Source of the DNA: Candidatus Brachythrix odensensis
GTDB taxonomy: Bacteria; Chloroflexota; Anaerolineae; J036; Brachytrichaceae
Length of the DNA stretch: 64,000 bases
Direction: 5' to 3'
Assembly: GCA_016714465.1 (NCBI GenBank)
Contig: JADKDT010000013.1
Location: 1 to 64,000 of the forward strand
The position numbers were made by a program, and so were the translations under genes. The notes below the pieces were generated by a model. It did no database searches. It saw nothing but the letters and a program-made list of their open reading frames with translations, and had not been told where the DNA came from. Shown piece after piece: positions 9,837 to 18,100 of the stretch. How positions within the stretch are numbered: the first letter of the stretch is position 1; each line of letters starts with the position of its first letter.

Positions 9837-11033
9837 ATGACCGAACGACTGTATCGACACGATTCATATTTGACGACGTTCACGGCACGCGTGCTCGAAT
9901 GCCTGCCGAGAGACGCCGGGAATGCCGTCGTGCTGGACCGAACCGGATTCTATGCGGCGGCGGGGGGCCAGCCGTGCGACTTTGGGATGCTGGGGGGCGT
10001 GCCGGTCGTCGACGTGTCCGAGCGTGCGGACGGCGCCATTGTCCATGTTTTGGGCGCAAAACGCGACTTCGCGCCCGGCGACACCCTGACCGGGACGATC
10101 GACTTTCGCCGTCGATTTGACTACATGCAGCAGCACAGTGGTCAGCATCTGCTGTCGCAAGCCCTCGTTCGGACGGCTGGCGCGGAGACCCTGTCGGTGC
10201 ACTTTGGAGATGAGGCCAGTACCATTGACGTGGATGCAGTTGCGCTTGGCGCGGAGAAGTTGGCGGCGCTGGAGGTTGAAGTCAATCGGGCCGTCCAATC
10301 AGATCTGGCTGTTGTCGTGCGTGAAGTGCCCGAAGCTGAGGTTGCCGCATATGGATTGCGCCGGCCGCCCAAAGTGACTGGGATGGTCCGCATCGTGGAG
10401 TTCGAAGGATATGACTGGTCGGCTTGCGGAGGCACACATGTGCGGCGTTCGGGGCAAGTGGGCGCAGTTGCGCTCGTGAAATCCGAAAAACGGAAGGGTG
10501 GCACGCGCCTGACCTTCCTGTGCGGCAATCGGGCCATCGTTCACCATCGGCTATTGAATGCGCAGGCAGTCATGCTCGGCGAACTCCTGAGCGTTTCTCC
10601 GCTCGAGGTCCTGCCTGCCTTTGAGCGCTGGCGTGAAGAAAGCCAGGCAGTGCGGACCCGGTTGAGTGAAGCGACGGAGCTGGTGCTCGATGCTGAGGCG
10701 GCCCGGCTCCGTGCCTCGGGCCGGCAAATAGGGGCGGAAAATTGGATCGTTGCCACCCTTGACGGCCGCGAACCAGATTCCATGCGCGCATTGGCCAAAC
10801 GCCTGGTTACAGATGCGAAGACCGTCGTGCTGCTTGCCAGCGCCGGCCCGCGCACATTCTTCTGCTTTTCGCGCGCTCCCGATGCTATGTCGGACATGTC
10901 TGCCTTGCTTCGGGCCGCGCTGGCCCGCGTTGGCGCCAAGGGCGGCGGTTCGGCGTCGTATGCCCAGGGGGGCGGCCCGGCCGCAACCCGCGAGGCAACC
11001 GAGGCGATACTTGCCGCGCTGATTCCAGGCTGA
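9837..11033 (+). CDS. AlaX-type trans-editing alanyl-tRNA deacylase, long form with DHHA1 domain
   Basis: Free-standing homologue of the alanyl-tRNA synthetase editing region, expected to hydrolyse mischarged Ser- or Gly-tRNA(Ala). The protein has 398 residues. The TGFYAAAGGQPCD glycine motif is near residues 39-51. Zinc ligands HSGQH lie near residue 102 and the cysteine/histidine CGGTH near residue 200. A helical linker follows, then a DHHA1 domain near residues 300-395 ending in GGGPAATREATE. No aminoacylation or tRNA-recognition domain precedes it, so it is not a truncated AlaRS. It diverges from the M32 peptidase. Confidence 0.9.
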   Translation: MTERLYRHDSYLTTFTARVLECLPRDAGNAVVLDRTGFYAAAGGQPCDFGMLGGVPVVDVSERADGAIVHVLGAKRDFAPGDTLTGTIDFRRRFDYMQQHSGQHLLSQALVRTAGAETLSVHFGDEASTIDVDAVALGAEKLAALEVEVNRAVQSDLAVVVREVPEAEVAAYGLRRPPKVTGMVRIVEFEGYDWSACGGTHVRRSGQVGAVALVKSEKRKGGTRLTFLCGNRAIVHHRLLNAQAVMLGELLSVSPLEVLPAFERWREESQAVRTRLSEATELVLDAEAARLRASGRQIGAENWIVATLDGREPDSMRALAKRLVTDAKTVVLLASAGPRTFFCFSRAPDAMSDMSALLRAALARVGAKGGGSASYAQGGGPAATREATEAILAALIPG

Positions 11034-11034
11034 A

Positions 11035-11064
11035 TTGACGACAACAGGCGTTCGCCTGTATGAT
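11035..11064 (+). promoter_or_regulatory. Promoter TTGACG-18-TATGAT with leaderless start downstream
   Basis: TTGACG at 11035-11040, an 18-base spacer and TATGAT at 11059-11064. The in-frame GTG at 11072 is 7 bases past the -10, where transcription would begin. The upstream ATG at 11060 lies inside the -10 itself and so is unlikely to be the start. Confidence 0.65.
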
Positions 11065-11071
11065 TGCTTCC

Positions 11072-11950
11072 GTGCAACGTTTGAAAACTCCCAACACCTC
11101 CGCGCGTATCTACGCTCACACTACCAGCGATGGCCTCAATATCGGCTGCATCGTCACCGACGACGGCGTCATCAGCATCGACCTGCCGCTGACCTTCGCT
11201 GAGGCGCTTGCCTGGCGAGCCGAGATCTCCCAGGTCACCGACAAGCCGCTTCGGGGCGCGCTCTTTACCAGCGCGCATCGCGTCTTCGGCGACGCGCTGC
11301 GCGCGTTGTCGCACAAGCCTGGCACTGCAATTCTGCCCGCGCTCGTGCACGAAACCGGCTTCAACCTGCTATACGCCCAACTGGAGCAGCAATTCCAAAA
11401 CCGCCAGGGCGAACCCCTTTCGGCCGCGCAACTGCGGGAGCGGGGCGTGCTTCCCGAGATTACGTTTTCGGACTCGGCGACTTTTTCGATGGGCGGGAAG
11501 GACGCAGTTCAGTTTGATGTGACGCGGGTCGGTGGTTTTATGCCTGGCAGCGCTATTGTCAGCGTCCGCGGAAGTGACGTGGTGTTCACCGGTGATTTGG
11601 TCACCCGAGGAACGCCTCCGCCGATTGCAGGCGCCAGTAATATCGACGAGTGGGTGGAAGCGCTGGCCACCTTGAAGAAGAGCAAGGTATTCAAGACGCT
11701 TGTGCCCGGGATTGGCCCGGTTGGCGATTTGGGCGCCACCACGGAAACGGCCGAGTACATCAAGGCGGCCCAGGTGGCTGTTCGCAAGGTTCACCGCGCA
11801 AATCGATCGCGTGACGTGCTGGCGGTGGTTCTCGGCGACGTGCTGGCCCGATATCCAGCCGCGAACCGTGGTCTCGCCGCGCAGCAGCGGGCGCTTCGCG
11901 GTCTTGAGGCCTTGTTCGACGCACAGCCAGTCGTCCCGATCGAGGCGTGA
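11072..11950 (+). CDS. Metallo-beta-lactamase-fold protein with lost metal ligands
   Basis: About 292 residues with the alpha-beta/beta-alpha layout of the MBL superfamily (quinoprotein-relay/SoxH-like). The signature HxHxDH is replaced by SAHRVFGDA, the segment VVFTGDLVTRG keeps the aspartate, and the usual VPGHGP has become VPGIGPVGD. Most zinc ligands are therefore missing and a classical hydrolase activity is doubtful. The fold features DGLNIGCIVTDDGVISID at the N-terminus and FMPGSAIVSV are clear. Start chosen at GTG 11072 on promoter geometry; the alternative ATG at 11060 adds four residues. Role unknown. Confidence 0.75.
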   Translation: MQRLKTPNTSARIYAHTTSDGLNIGCIVTDDGVISIDLPLTFAEALAWRAEISQVTDKPLRGALFTSAHRVFGDALRALSHKPGTAILPALVHETGFNLLYAQLEQQFQNRQGEPLSAAQLRERGVLPEITFSDSATFSMGGKDAVQFDVTRVGGFMPGSAIVSVRGSDVVFTGDLVTRGTPPPIAGASNIDEWVEALATLKKSKVFKTLVPGIGPVGDLGATTETAEYIKAAQVAVRKVHRANRSRDVLAVVLGDVLARYPAANRGLAAQQRALRGLEALFDAQPVVPIEA

Positions 11951-11982
11951 AGCGTTTCTAAATTCAGCCTGAAAAACGGAAT

Positions 11983-12049
11983 CGGGGGGCGCCTTGGCGC
12001 CCCCCGGTATCTCCGCCAAATCCTGGCCGTAAGGCCGGGGATCTGGGCG
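11983..12049. terminator. Two hairpins between convergent genes
   Basis: The first is a perfect 10-bp stem, GGGGGGCGCC then TT then its complement, at 11983-12004. The second, 12012-12049, is an imperfect stem around the loop GTAA (CTGGCC-GTAA-GGCCGG). They lie between the plus-strand MBL gene and minus-strand acpP, where a bidirectional terminator is expected. No U-tract follows either stem, so intrinsic termination is not certain. Confidence 0.5.
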
Positions 12050-12069
12050 GAATTGCGATGCCAGCAGAT

Positions 12070-12315
12070 TTACTTGCTGATACGCGCGTCGAGATAGGTC
12101 ACAGCCTCGCCCACGGTGGTGATCTTCTGAGCGTCTTCGTCAGAAATCTCGCCGCCAAATTCCTCTTCGAAAGCCATGATCAGCTCGACCAGATCGAGCG
12201 AGTCGGCCTCGAGGTCATCGCGGAACTTGGCCTCCATGACGACTTTCTCGGCCGGAACGCCCAAGAGCTTGATGACCAGCGCCTTGACGCGCTCGTAGGT
12301 GGATTGATCTGCCAT
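12070..12315 (-). CDS. acpP: Acyl carrier protein
   Basis: 81-residue ACP that carries growing acyl chains in fatty acid synthesis. The phosphopantetheine attachment serine is in EADSLDLVELIMAFEEEF, near residue 39. Size and acidity are typical. The ATG at 12315 is preceded by a GGGAGGCAAC ribosome site. It is alone here rather than with plsX and fabF, which lie 8 kb away. The divergent IPP isomerase starts 93 bases upstream. Confidence 0.96.
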   Translation of the reverse strand: MADQSTYERVKALVIKLLGVPAEKVVMEAKFRDDLEADSLDLVELIMAFEEEFGGEISDEDAQKITTVGEAVTYLDARISK

Positions 12316-12407
12316 TTAGTTAGTTGCCTCCCTGTGATAGATTGTGCGTGGATTCTAACTCACGCCGTCGTGAACAGGGAAACACCTCTCGCCAACCGGA
12401 GTTACGC

Positions 12408-13442
12408 ATGACCGACCAGAACCTATCCCAGCGGAAAGCCGACCATATCCGAATCAACCTGGAGCGCGATGTTGCGTCGCGAATCACGTCCGGCCTGGAA
12501 GCATGGCGCTTTGGGCACGAGGCGCTGCCGGAAATCGACCTCGCCGAAGTCGATCCTTCGATTGATTTCCTGGGTCGCCGTCTTCGCGCGCCGCTGTTGA
12601 TATCCTCGATGACAGGCGGCACTGAAGAAGCGCAGCGGATCAATCTGAATCTCGCGGCTGCCGCGGAAAAGGCCGGAATCGCAATCGGCCTCGGCTCGAT
12701 GCGGGCGGCCATCGCGCGGCCCGAAAGCGCGCCCACATTTCAGGTTCGAAGCGTTGCCCCAAATGCGATGATCCTGGCCAACATTGGCGCGGTGCAGTTC
12801 AACTATGGCTATGGGCCTGAAGAGTGCCGCAGACTGGTTGACCTGGCCGGCGCAGACGCGCTCATCCTGCATTTGAACCCGCTGCAAGAGGCTCTTCAGC
12901 CAGAGGGCGATACAAACTGGTCCGGTCTGCTGCGCGCGATCGAGCAGGTATGCCGTCAGCTTTCAGTGCCCGTCATCGCAAAGGAAGTGGGGTGGGGCAT
13001 CTCGGAGCGAGCGGCCCGCGATCTCGCCAGCGCCGGCGTCGCGGCCATTGATGTCGCTGGGGCGGGCGGCACATCCTGGAGCCAGGTGGAAATGTACCGG
13101 GCACGGACGGAAACACAGCGCCGCATCGCCGCCGCGTTTGGGGACTGGGGCTTGCCCACCGCCGAGTCCATCCGGAATGTCCGTAGCGGGGCGCCGGCCT
13201 TGCCGATTATCGCCAGCGGCGGAATCGCCAATGGCGTGGAAGGCGCCAAGTGCATAGCGTTGGGCGCCGCGTTGTTTGGATTGGCCCGTCCATTTCTTCG
13301 GGCTGCCACCGAATCTGCGAGCGCTGTGTCGGACGAGATCGACGTAATCGTTGGTCAGCTGCGCGTGGCGATGTTTTGTGTCGCGGCCCGAAGTGTGAGC
13401 GAACTTCAGCGCGTCGCGCTGATCAGAAGCGGCGCCGCCTGA
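12408..13442 (+). CDS. fni: Isopentenyl-diphosphate delta-isomerase, type 2 (FMN-dependent)
   Basis: Interconverts IPP and DMAPP for isoprenoid synthesis, using reduced FMN. The protein has 344 residues. Family motifs are RKADHIRINLE at the N-terminus, LLISSMTGGTEEA, GLGSMRAA, ANIGAVQF, HLNPLQEALQPEGDTNW, IAKEVGWGIS, DVAGAGGTSW and IIASGGIANGVE. The start is the ATG at 12408 with GGAG 8 bases upstream; an in-frame upstream extension lacks family similarity. It opens the plus-strand run to 17.35 kb. Confidence 0.95.
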   Translation: MTDQNLSQRKADHIRINLERDVASRITSGLEAWRFGHEALPEIDLAEVDPSIDFLGRRLRAPLLISSMTGGTEEAQRINLNLAAAAEKAGIAIGLGSMRAAIARPESAPTFQVRSVAPNAMILANIGAVQFNYGYGPEECRRLVDLAGADALILHLNPLQEALQPEGDTNWSGLLRAIEQVCRQLSVPVIAKEVGWGISERAARDLASAGVAAIDVAGAGGTSWSQVEMYRARTETQRRIAAAFGDWGLPTAESIRNVRSGAPALPIIASGGIANGVEGAKCIALGAALFGLARPFLRAATESASAVSDEIDVIVGQLRVAMFCVAARSVSELQRVALIRSGAA

Positions 13443-13457
13443 TGCGTGCCGACGCTA

Positions 13458-13463
13458 TACAAT
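13458..13463 (+). promoter_or_regulatory. Putative -10 box for the nitrilase-like gene
   Basis: TACAAT, 7 bases before the GTG at 13471, the same spacing as at 11064/11072. There is no Shine-Dalgarno sequence in between and no convincing -35. It would be a promoter internal to the fni run. Confidence 0.45.
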
Positions 13464-13470
13464 CCGGTCA

Positions 13471-14409
13471 GTGGACGCCTTAACGAACCCGGCGCCCTCG
13501 GAAATCCTTTCGGGCGTGGTTGTGTCCCGTCCGCCGATTCCGGTGGCTGAGCCCCTGCCGGAGCACTTGGCACGCGTCTCGGCCGGCGTGCGGGTGGCTG
13601 CGGCCCAGTTTGGGCCGAGCCTCGGAGATGTCGAGGGAAACCTTGCCCGAATTGATCGACTGATGGCGGAGGCTGCCCGGCACGCTGCGAATCTGGTTGT
13701 ATTTCCCGAGTGCGCCATAACCGGGTATTGCTTCCCGGATCGGGCAGCGGCATTGGCGACGGCGCTCACTGACGATGATGCCGTGATCCAGTTGCTGGTT
13801 CAACGCTGCCGAGCGCATCATGTGGAGTGCGTTGTCGGCGCGCTCGTGCGGGCGGGTGATCATCTCCAGAACGCGGCGTTCCTGCTGGGTCCGGCGGGTG
13901 TGATCGGCCGGTACGACAAGGCGCATCTGCCCCATTTCGGCGCGGATAAGTTCGCCGATCCGGGGCGCACGGCGTTCCGCGTGTATCAGTGCGCGACTGG
14001 CCGGGTGGGAATGTTGATCGGCTACGACTTGAGCTTTCCCGAGGCTGCCCGCGCACTGGCGCTGGCAGGCGCCGAAATTATCGCGCTCCCGGCGGTTTGG
14101 CCTGGCGGCGCGGAAAGCGGTCCCGACATCCTAGCGCCCTCGCGGGCTCTCGAAAACCACATCTTTCTGGTCGCGTGCAACAGCGTTGGCGCGGATCGAG
14201 GCGCGCATTTCATCGGGCGGAGTTGCATCATTGGCCCGGATGGGCGGCGGCTCGCGGATGCGTCTCCGGATGAAGAGCACATCATCATTGCCGAGATTGA
14301 GCCCACGCTGGCCCGCAACAAAAGGATCGTCGTGGAAGCGGCTGAGTATGAGATGGACCTGTTCGCGGATCGCCGGCCTGACCTCTATGGTTTGGCCTGG
14401 AACTCATGA
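13471..14409 (+). CDS. Carbon-nitrogen hydrolase (nitrilase superfamily) lacking the catalytic cysteine
   Basis: 312 residues with an N-terminal extension of about 40 residues before the nitrilase fold (VRVAAAQFGPSLGD). The Glu-Lys-Cys triad is only partly present. Glu80 is in VVFPECAITGY and Lys150 is in RYDKAHLP. The cysteine position, normally CYD after LI, is Gly184 in GMLIGYDLSFPEAAR (codon GGC). All surrounding family motifs are kept, so this is either a pseudo-amidase with a binding role or a single-base sequence error (TGC to GGC). The substrate of the parent family cannot be told. Its last codons overlap the next gene by 4 bases (ATGA). Confidence 0.85.
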   Translation: MDALTNPAPSEILSGVVVSRPPIPVAEPLPEHLARVSAGVRVAAAQFGPSLGDVEGNLARIDRLMAEAARHAANLVVFPECAITGYCFPDRAAALATALTDDDAVIQLLVQRCRAHHVECVVGALVRAGDHLQNAAFLLGPAGVIGRYDKAHLPHFGADKFADPGRTAFRVYQCATGRVGMLIGYDLSFPEAARALALAGAEIIALPAVWPGGAESGPDILAPSRALENHIFLVACNSVGADRGAHFIGRSCIIGPDGRRLADASPDEEHIIIAEIEPTLARNKRIVVEAAEYEMDLFADRRPDLYGLAWNS

Positions 14410-15743
14410 CAGCAATTTTTCGGGTCCTCATCCTCTTCCTGGTCGTGCTTCTGGCGGTTGGTCGGCCTGTCCTGGGGAGTCCGCGGCGCCAAGAGCGACT
14501 GCCGGGGTTCGACGGGTATTGCCCGCGCATCGTCCGACCTGGAGACACGGTAACGCTCAGGGTGAGCGTGGCGAACAGCTCCGCAGCAACCGCTCGGGGG
14601 ACCCTGACCGAAATCAGTGTTCCAGCCGGCCTCGTCCTGGACGAAGGCTCGGTTCGGGTTGTGCCGGGAGTTGGCGCCGGACGCTTTTTGGCGCGTTACG
14701 CCGCAAGCGCCAGCGCGGGGATGGTGTGGGCGTCCACCGATGCAGATGATGCGTGGCAATCCTATACCATGGTCGTGTCGGCCCGGGTTGCGGCAGCGGC
14801 CGTGGGCGAGCAACTGGCTGTCTCGGTAAGCAGGGACAGCGCCGGCCGCTTCATTCGCAGAGTCGATGGCGTGGTGTATGTCCAGGCAGGCGGCGCCCGC
14901 GCCCTTCCAACAGTAACGATCGTGGACATGGGCGTGCCAGAGACCTGCAAATCCGAACCGACGGTTACGCCAACGCCGACTGCAACGGCGACGCCCACCT
15001 CAACGCCGGCGCCGCCGCCTTACTTCGCGAAGCGAGTACTGCTTTCCGACGTGGAAGGCACGGCGTTCAGTCTGGCGGTGGTTTGCGTAATTGATCCGGG
15101 GCAGTCCGTCAATCGCCCGCCTGCAGCCGAGTATCTGGTCGACTTTGAGCTGCCAGCCAGTGCCCAAGTGGCTTTGGCGTTCGGCCCCAGTCCGAACATC
15201 GCCGGTGACGGCCGCATCGCGCGCTTTTCCGTCCGGCCTGGCGACTCGGCGGTCCGGGTGGCCGTCGCCATCCGCCCGGCGGCGGGCGAGCCGGCATGGC
15301 GAGTGCCGTTCGTCCCTGTCGTTCGGGTGACTGCGAATGGATTGGGTGACCTTTCCGAACGCTCTGCAGAGGCCGCCGCCGGATGCGACCCGGATCCGGC
15401 TCTTGTGCCGGCCTTGGTGTCGGCCGAGAAAGCAGGCCGGGCTGCGCGCGCCGGTGCTGGCGCTGCCGCTGCCGAGGCTGCCGTTGCAGCTCTGGCCCCA
15501 AGCATGGTGACTTCGCCACAACCTTCCATCACCGTAACGCCGACCTTCATTGGCAGGCCGACCGCGCCGGCGGGCCCAATCGCGCCCACCCAGGCCCCGC
15601 CCGCAACAAATCGAGATCCTCAAATGGTTGGAATTCTTCCCGATCCCAGGTCTATCATGCTGCCGCTTGTCACCGGCGCAGGCGTGGCGCTTGCAGCCCT
15701 TGCGTTCGCTTTCATTGCCCGCCGGCGAGGCGGGGACGAGTAA
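14406..15743 (+). CDS. Secreted, C-terminally membrane-anchored protein with DUF11-like and Pro/Thr linker regions
   Basis: 445 residues. An N-terminal signal peptide (residues 1-24, hydrophobic run after MTAIFR) is followed by a beta-rich region with VRPGDTVTLRVSVANSSAATA, typical of DUF11-type immunoglobulin-like domains. A threonine/proline repeat (PTPTATATPTSTP, near residues 185-200) leads to a second beta-rich region. An alanine-rich stretch and another Pro/Thr linker follow. The C-terminus has a hydrophobic helix near 415-437 and a RRRGGDE tail, which would hold it on the outer face of the membrane. No catalytic motif was recognised. It is translationally coupled to the nitrilase-like gene. 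Confidence 0.7.
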   Translation: MTAIFRVLILFLVVLLAVGRPVLGSPRRQERLPGFDGYCPRIVRPGDTVTLRVSVANSSAATARGTLTEISVPAGLVLDEGSVRVVPGVGAGRFLARYAASASAGMVWASTDADDAWQSYTMVVSARVAAAAVGEQLAVSVSRDSAGRFIRRVDGVVYVQAGGARALPTVTIVDMGVPETCKSEPTVTPTPTATATPTSTPAPPPYFAKRVLLSDVEGTAFSLAVVCVIDPGQSVNRPPAAEYLVDFELPASAQVALAFGPSPNIAGDGRIARFSVRPGDSAVRVAVAIRPAAGEPAWRVPFVPVVRVTANGLGDLSERSAEAAAGCDPDPALVPALVSAEKAGRAARAGAGAAAAEAAVAALAPSMVTSPQPSITVTPTFIGRPTAPAGPIAPTQAPPATNRDPQMVGILPDPRSIMLPLVTGAGVALAALAFAFIARRRGGDE

Positions 15744-15746
15744 GAA

Positions 15747-17354
15747 ATGCTGCCTGATTACCGTGTCCGCCAGCGCGACTTCCTTCTTGACATACTGCGC
15801 GCGATCACGTCCCGACTGGACATTGCAGAGGTGCTTAAGCTCGTCACCCAGGCGGCAGTCGACGTGATGTCGGGCAGCGCCGGCCTGATCACGCTTATCG
15901 AAGCTGATGGCGACTTGCGACTGCGTGACGCGGTTGGATTGCCGAAAGCCATGCTGGACACGCTCACCGCTGGCCTGGCCCGCTTGCGGACTGACGGTGA
16001 TGGCGTCGGGGCGGATGACGCCCCAGGCACGGCGCTCGTTCGAGGACATGCGGCTGACCGCGCGACTGAGGCTCTCGAAGCGGTGCTTTCGCGCCTGGTG
16101 GGCCAGTTTGGCGTGGGGCACTACGAGTGGATTGCGCTGCCGCTTGAAATTGGCGAAGAAGTGCTGGGCAAGCTGTATGTGCTGCGCCGGCGGAGCGGGG
16201 AATTTTCCACCAACGATCGTCAGGTGCTGCAGAGCTTCGCTGACCAGGCGGCGGTCGCGGTGAACAACGCCCGCTTGTACGAACAGCTCAACGCCCAGAA
16301 ACAGCGTTTGGATGCCATCCTCGAATCAACCGCAGACGGCGTGGTGATCATGGACAGCAACCATCGAATTGCCCTTTGGAACAAGGCGATGAGCAGCCTG
16401 ACGGGGATCAGTGCGGCAACGTCGCTCGGCCACGCGTTCGAGGATATTGTCCACTTTGCTGACAAGCGCGCGGGCACGACCCTGGTCGAAGCCGAGGCGA
16501 ATGGCTGGCCGCTGGTGGGATCCTCGCACCCGCTCTTTGTCGAGGGCGATATCGCCAGGAATGATGGCCGGCCCATCAGTGTGGAGATCACGTTCGCGCC
16601 GATCTTCGAGCGGGACGGGCGCCTGGTAAATATCGTCGCCAACGTCCGCGACATTACCCGCTTTCGCGAGGCCGATCGCATGAAATCGACCTTTGTCTCA
16701 GTCGTCTCGCATGAACTCAAGACGCCCGTTGCCTTGATCAAGGGATATGCGTCCACGCTTCAGCGCACCGATGCGCACTGGGATGCGGCTACTGTTTCGG
16801 AAAGCCTCAAAGTGATAGAAGATGAGAGTGATCGACTGGCCGAATTAATCGACAATCTGCTTGACGCGTCACGGGCGCAGGCTGGAAGCTTCAAACTTGT
16901 CCCGGTGGAGCTTGATATCGATCAGCTTGTCCGGGACGTTGTAGAACGGATCCGCCCACAGGCGCCCCGCCACACCCTTACCGCGGCTGTTCCCCCGGAC
17001 CTGCCGCTGGTGTATGCCGATCATGCCCGCATCACTCAGGTGCTGACCAACCTGCTATCCAACGCTGTAAAGTATTCTCCAGAAGGCGGCGAGATCCGCG
17101 TGTCGAGCCGCGTTGCGCCGTCGGAGGTCATCATCTCAGTGGGCGATCACGGCCCCGGCATTCCTGCCGGCGAGCAGCCGCAACTATTCTCGCGCTTCCA
17201 TAGGCTGGACAACGCCTTGACCCGACGCACACCCGGGACAGGATTGGGCCTCTTCCTGAGCAAGTCGATTGTCGACGCGCATGGCGGCCGGATCTGGGTC
17301 GAAAGCGACGGCCAACACGGTTCAACCTTCAGTTTCAGCCTGCCGCGGGCATGA
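15747..17354 (+). CDS. GAF-PAS sensor histidine kinase
   Basis: 535 residues, apparently soluble. A GAF domain covers about residues 15-175, a PAS domain about 185-310 (AILESTADGVVIMDSNHRI). HisKA near 315-385 has the phospho-acceptor histidine in SVVSHELKTPVALIKGY. HATPase_c near 425-535 has NLLSNAVKYS, VGDHGPGIP and GTGLGLFLSK. No receiver domain or response regulator lies next to it. It starts 3 bases after the preceding secreted-protein gene. Its last 20 bases overlap the convergent ABC ATPase gene. Confidence 0.92.
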   Translation: MLPDYRVRQRDFLLDILRAITSRLDIAEVLKLVTQAAVDVMSGSAGLITLIEADGDLRLRDAVGLPKAMLDTLTAGLARLRTDGDGVGADDAPGTALVRGHAADRATEALEAVLSRLVGQFGVGHYEWIALPLEIGEEVLGKLYVLRRRSGEFSTNDRQVLQSFADQAAVAVNNARLYEQLNAQKQRLDAILESTADGVVIMDSNHRIALWNKAMSSLTGISAATSLGHAFEDIVHFADKRAGTTLVEAEANGWPLVGSSHPLFVEGDIARNDGRPISVEITFAPIFERDGRLVNIVANVRDITRFREADRMKSTFVSVVSHELKTPVALIKGYASTLQRTDAHWDAATVSESLKVIEDESDRLAELIDNLLDASRAQAGSFKLVPVELDIDQLVRDVVERIRPQAPRHTLTAAVPPDLPLVYADHARITQVLTNLLSNAVKYSPEGGEIRVSSRVAPSEVIISVGDHGPGIPAGEQPQLFSRFHRLDNALTRRTPGTGLGLFLSKSIVDAHGGRIWVESDGQHGSTFSFSLPRA

Positions 17355-18030
17355 GCCGGCCCTCGCGCAGCCGATACACGTGATCGGCGACCCCAACCAC
17401 CTCGGTGCTGTGGGTGACCATGATCAGGTTACGTCCCGCTTTGCGAGTGAGTGTATCCAGCAGATCGAGGACGATTTGGCCCGTGTCGGCATCAAGATTG
17501 CCCGTTGGCTCGTCGGCCAGCACCAGGGCCGGATCGTTGACCAGCGCGCGCGCAATCGCCACCCGCTGCTGTTCTCCGCCGCTGAGCTTGTCCGGAAAAT
17601 CTTTCCCGCGTCCGAACAGGCCAACCGCCTGAAGCAATTCGTTGGCCCGATCGCGCGCTTTGCGGGGTGAGGCCCCGGCGAGCTCGAGGGGCATGGTGAC
17701 GTTTTCCAGAACCGTCAGAGTCGGGATCAAATTGAACGCCTGGAAAATAAAACCCATGCGTTGGCGGCGCATGAGGGTGCGCTCGGTGTCGCCCATGGCC
17801 GTCATTTCGCGCCCCTCGATCCATATTCGGCCCGATGTTGCGTCGTCTATACCGGCGATGAGATTCAGAAGCGTGCTTTTGCCTGAGCCGCTCTTGCCCA
17901 AAAGCACGTCAAATTCGCCGCGGGTGAAGGTGAGCGATACGTCGCGCAGCACGTGCCGCCTGGCTTCACCTTCGCCGTATGTCTTGGTCACGCCTTCGAG
18001 GCGTACGATTGGAACCTCAGTCTGGGACAT
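17335..18030 (-). CDS. ABC transporter ATPase, MacB/LolD-like
   Basis: 231 residues. Walker A is GKSGSGKST, the Q-loop follows FIFQAFNLIP, the signature is LSGGEQQRVAIARAL, Walker B is ALVLADEPTGNLD and the switch histidine is in MVTHS. The NLD and FNLIPTLTVLENV forms are typical of the MacB/LolD/FtsE-type subfamily that powers FtsX-like permeases. No permease gene is adjacent, so the partner must be elsewhere. AGGAG lies 9 bases before the ATG at 18030. The 3' end overlaps the convergent kinase gene by 20 bases. Confidence 0.92.
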   Translation of the reverse strand: MSQTEVPIVRLEGVTKTYGEGEARRHVLRDVSLTFTRGEFDVLLGKSGSGKSTLLNLIAGIDDATSGRIWIEGREMTAMGDTERTLMRRQRMGFIFQAFNLIPTLTVLENVTMPLELAGASPRKARDRANELLQAVGLFGRGKDFPDKLSGGEQQRVAIARALVNDPALVLADEPTGNLDADTGQIVLDLLDTLTRKAGRNLIMVTHSTEVVGVADHVYRLREGRLMPAAG

Positions 18031-18046
18031 GTGTCAAGTCTCCTGC

Positions 18047-18097
18047 GCCAACCCCGCCTCAGACAGGGTTTCCGTGCGGCTCCCGGCTGAGGTTGGC
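18047..18097. terminator. Hairpin between lepB and the ABC ATPase gene
   Basis: GCCAACC and CTCAG (18047-18062, split by CCGC) pair with CTGAGGTTGGC at 18087-18097. The stem lies just after the lepB stop and before the ABC ATPase start, both on the minus strand, so it may end lepB transcription. No U-tract is visible. Confidence 0.35.
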
Positions 18098-18100
18098 ACG

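Noticed and set aside
9837..11033. AlaX-like gene as a truncated alanyl-tRNA synthetase
   Set aside because: The start is set by a divergent promoter and the editing plus DHHA1 layout is that of stand-alone AlaX-L proteins.
15000..16121. 373-residue minus-strand frame
   Set aside because: Spans the antisense of two well-supported plus genes (secreted protein and kinase); composition is arginine- and glycine-rich noise.
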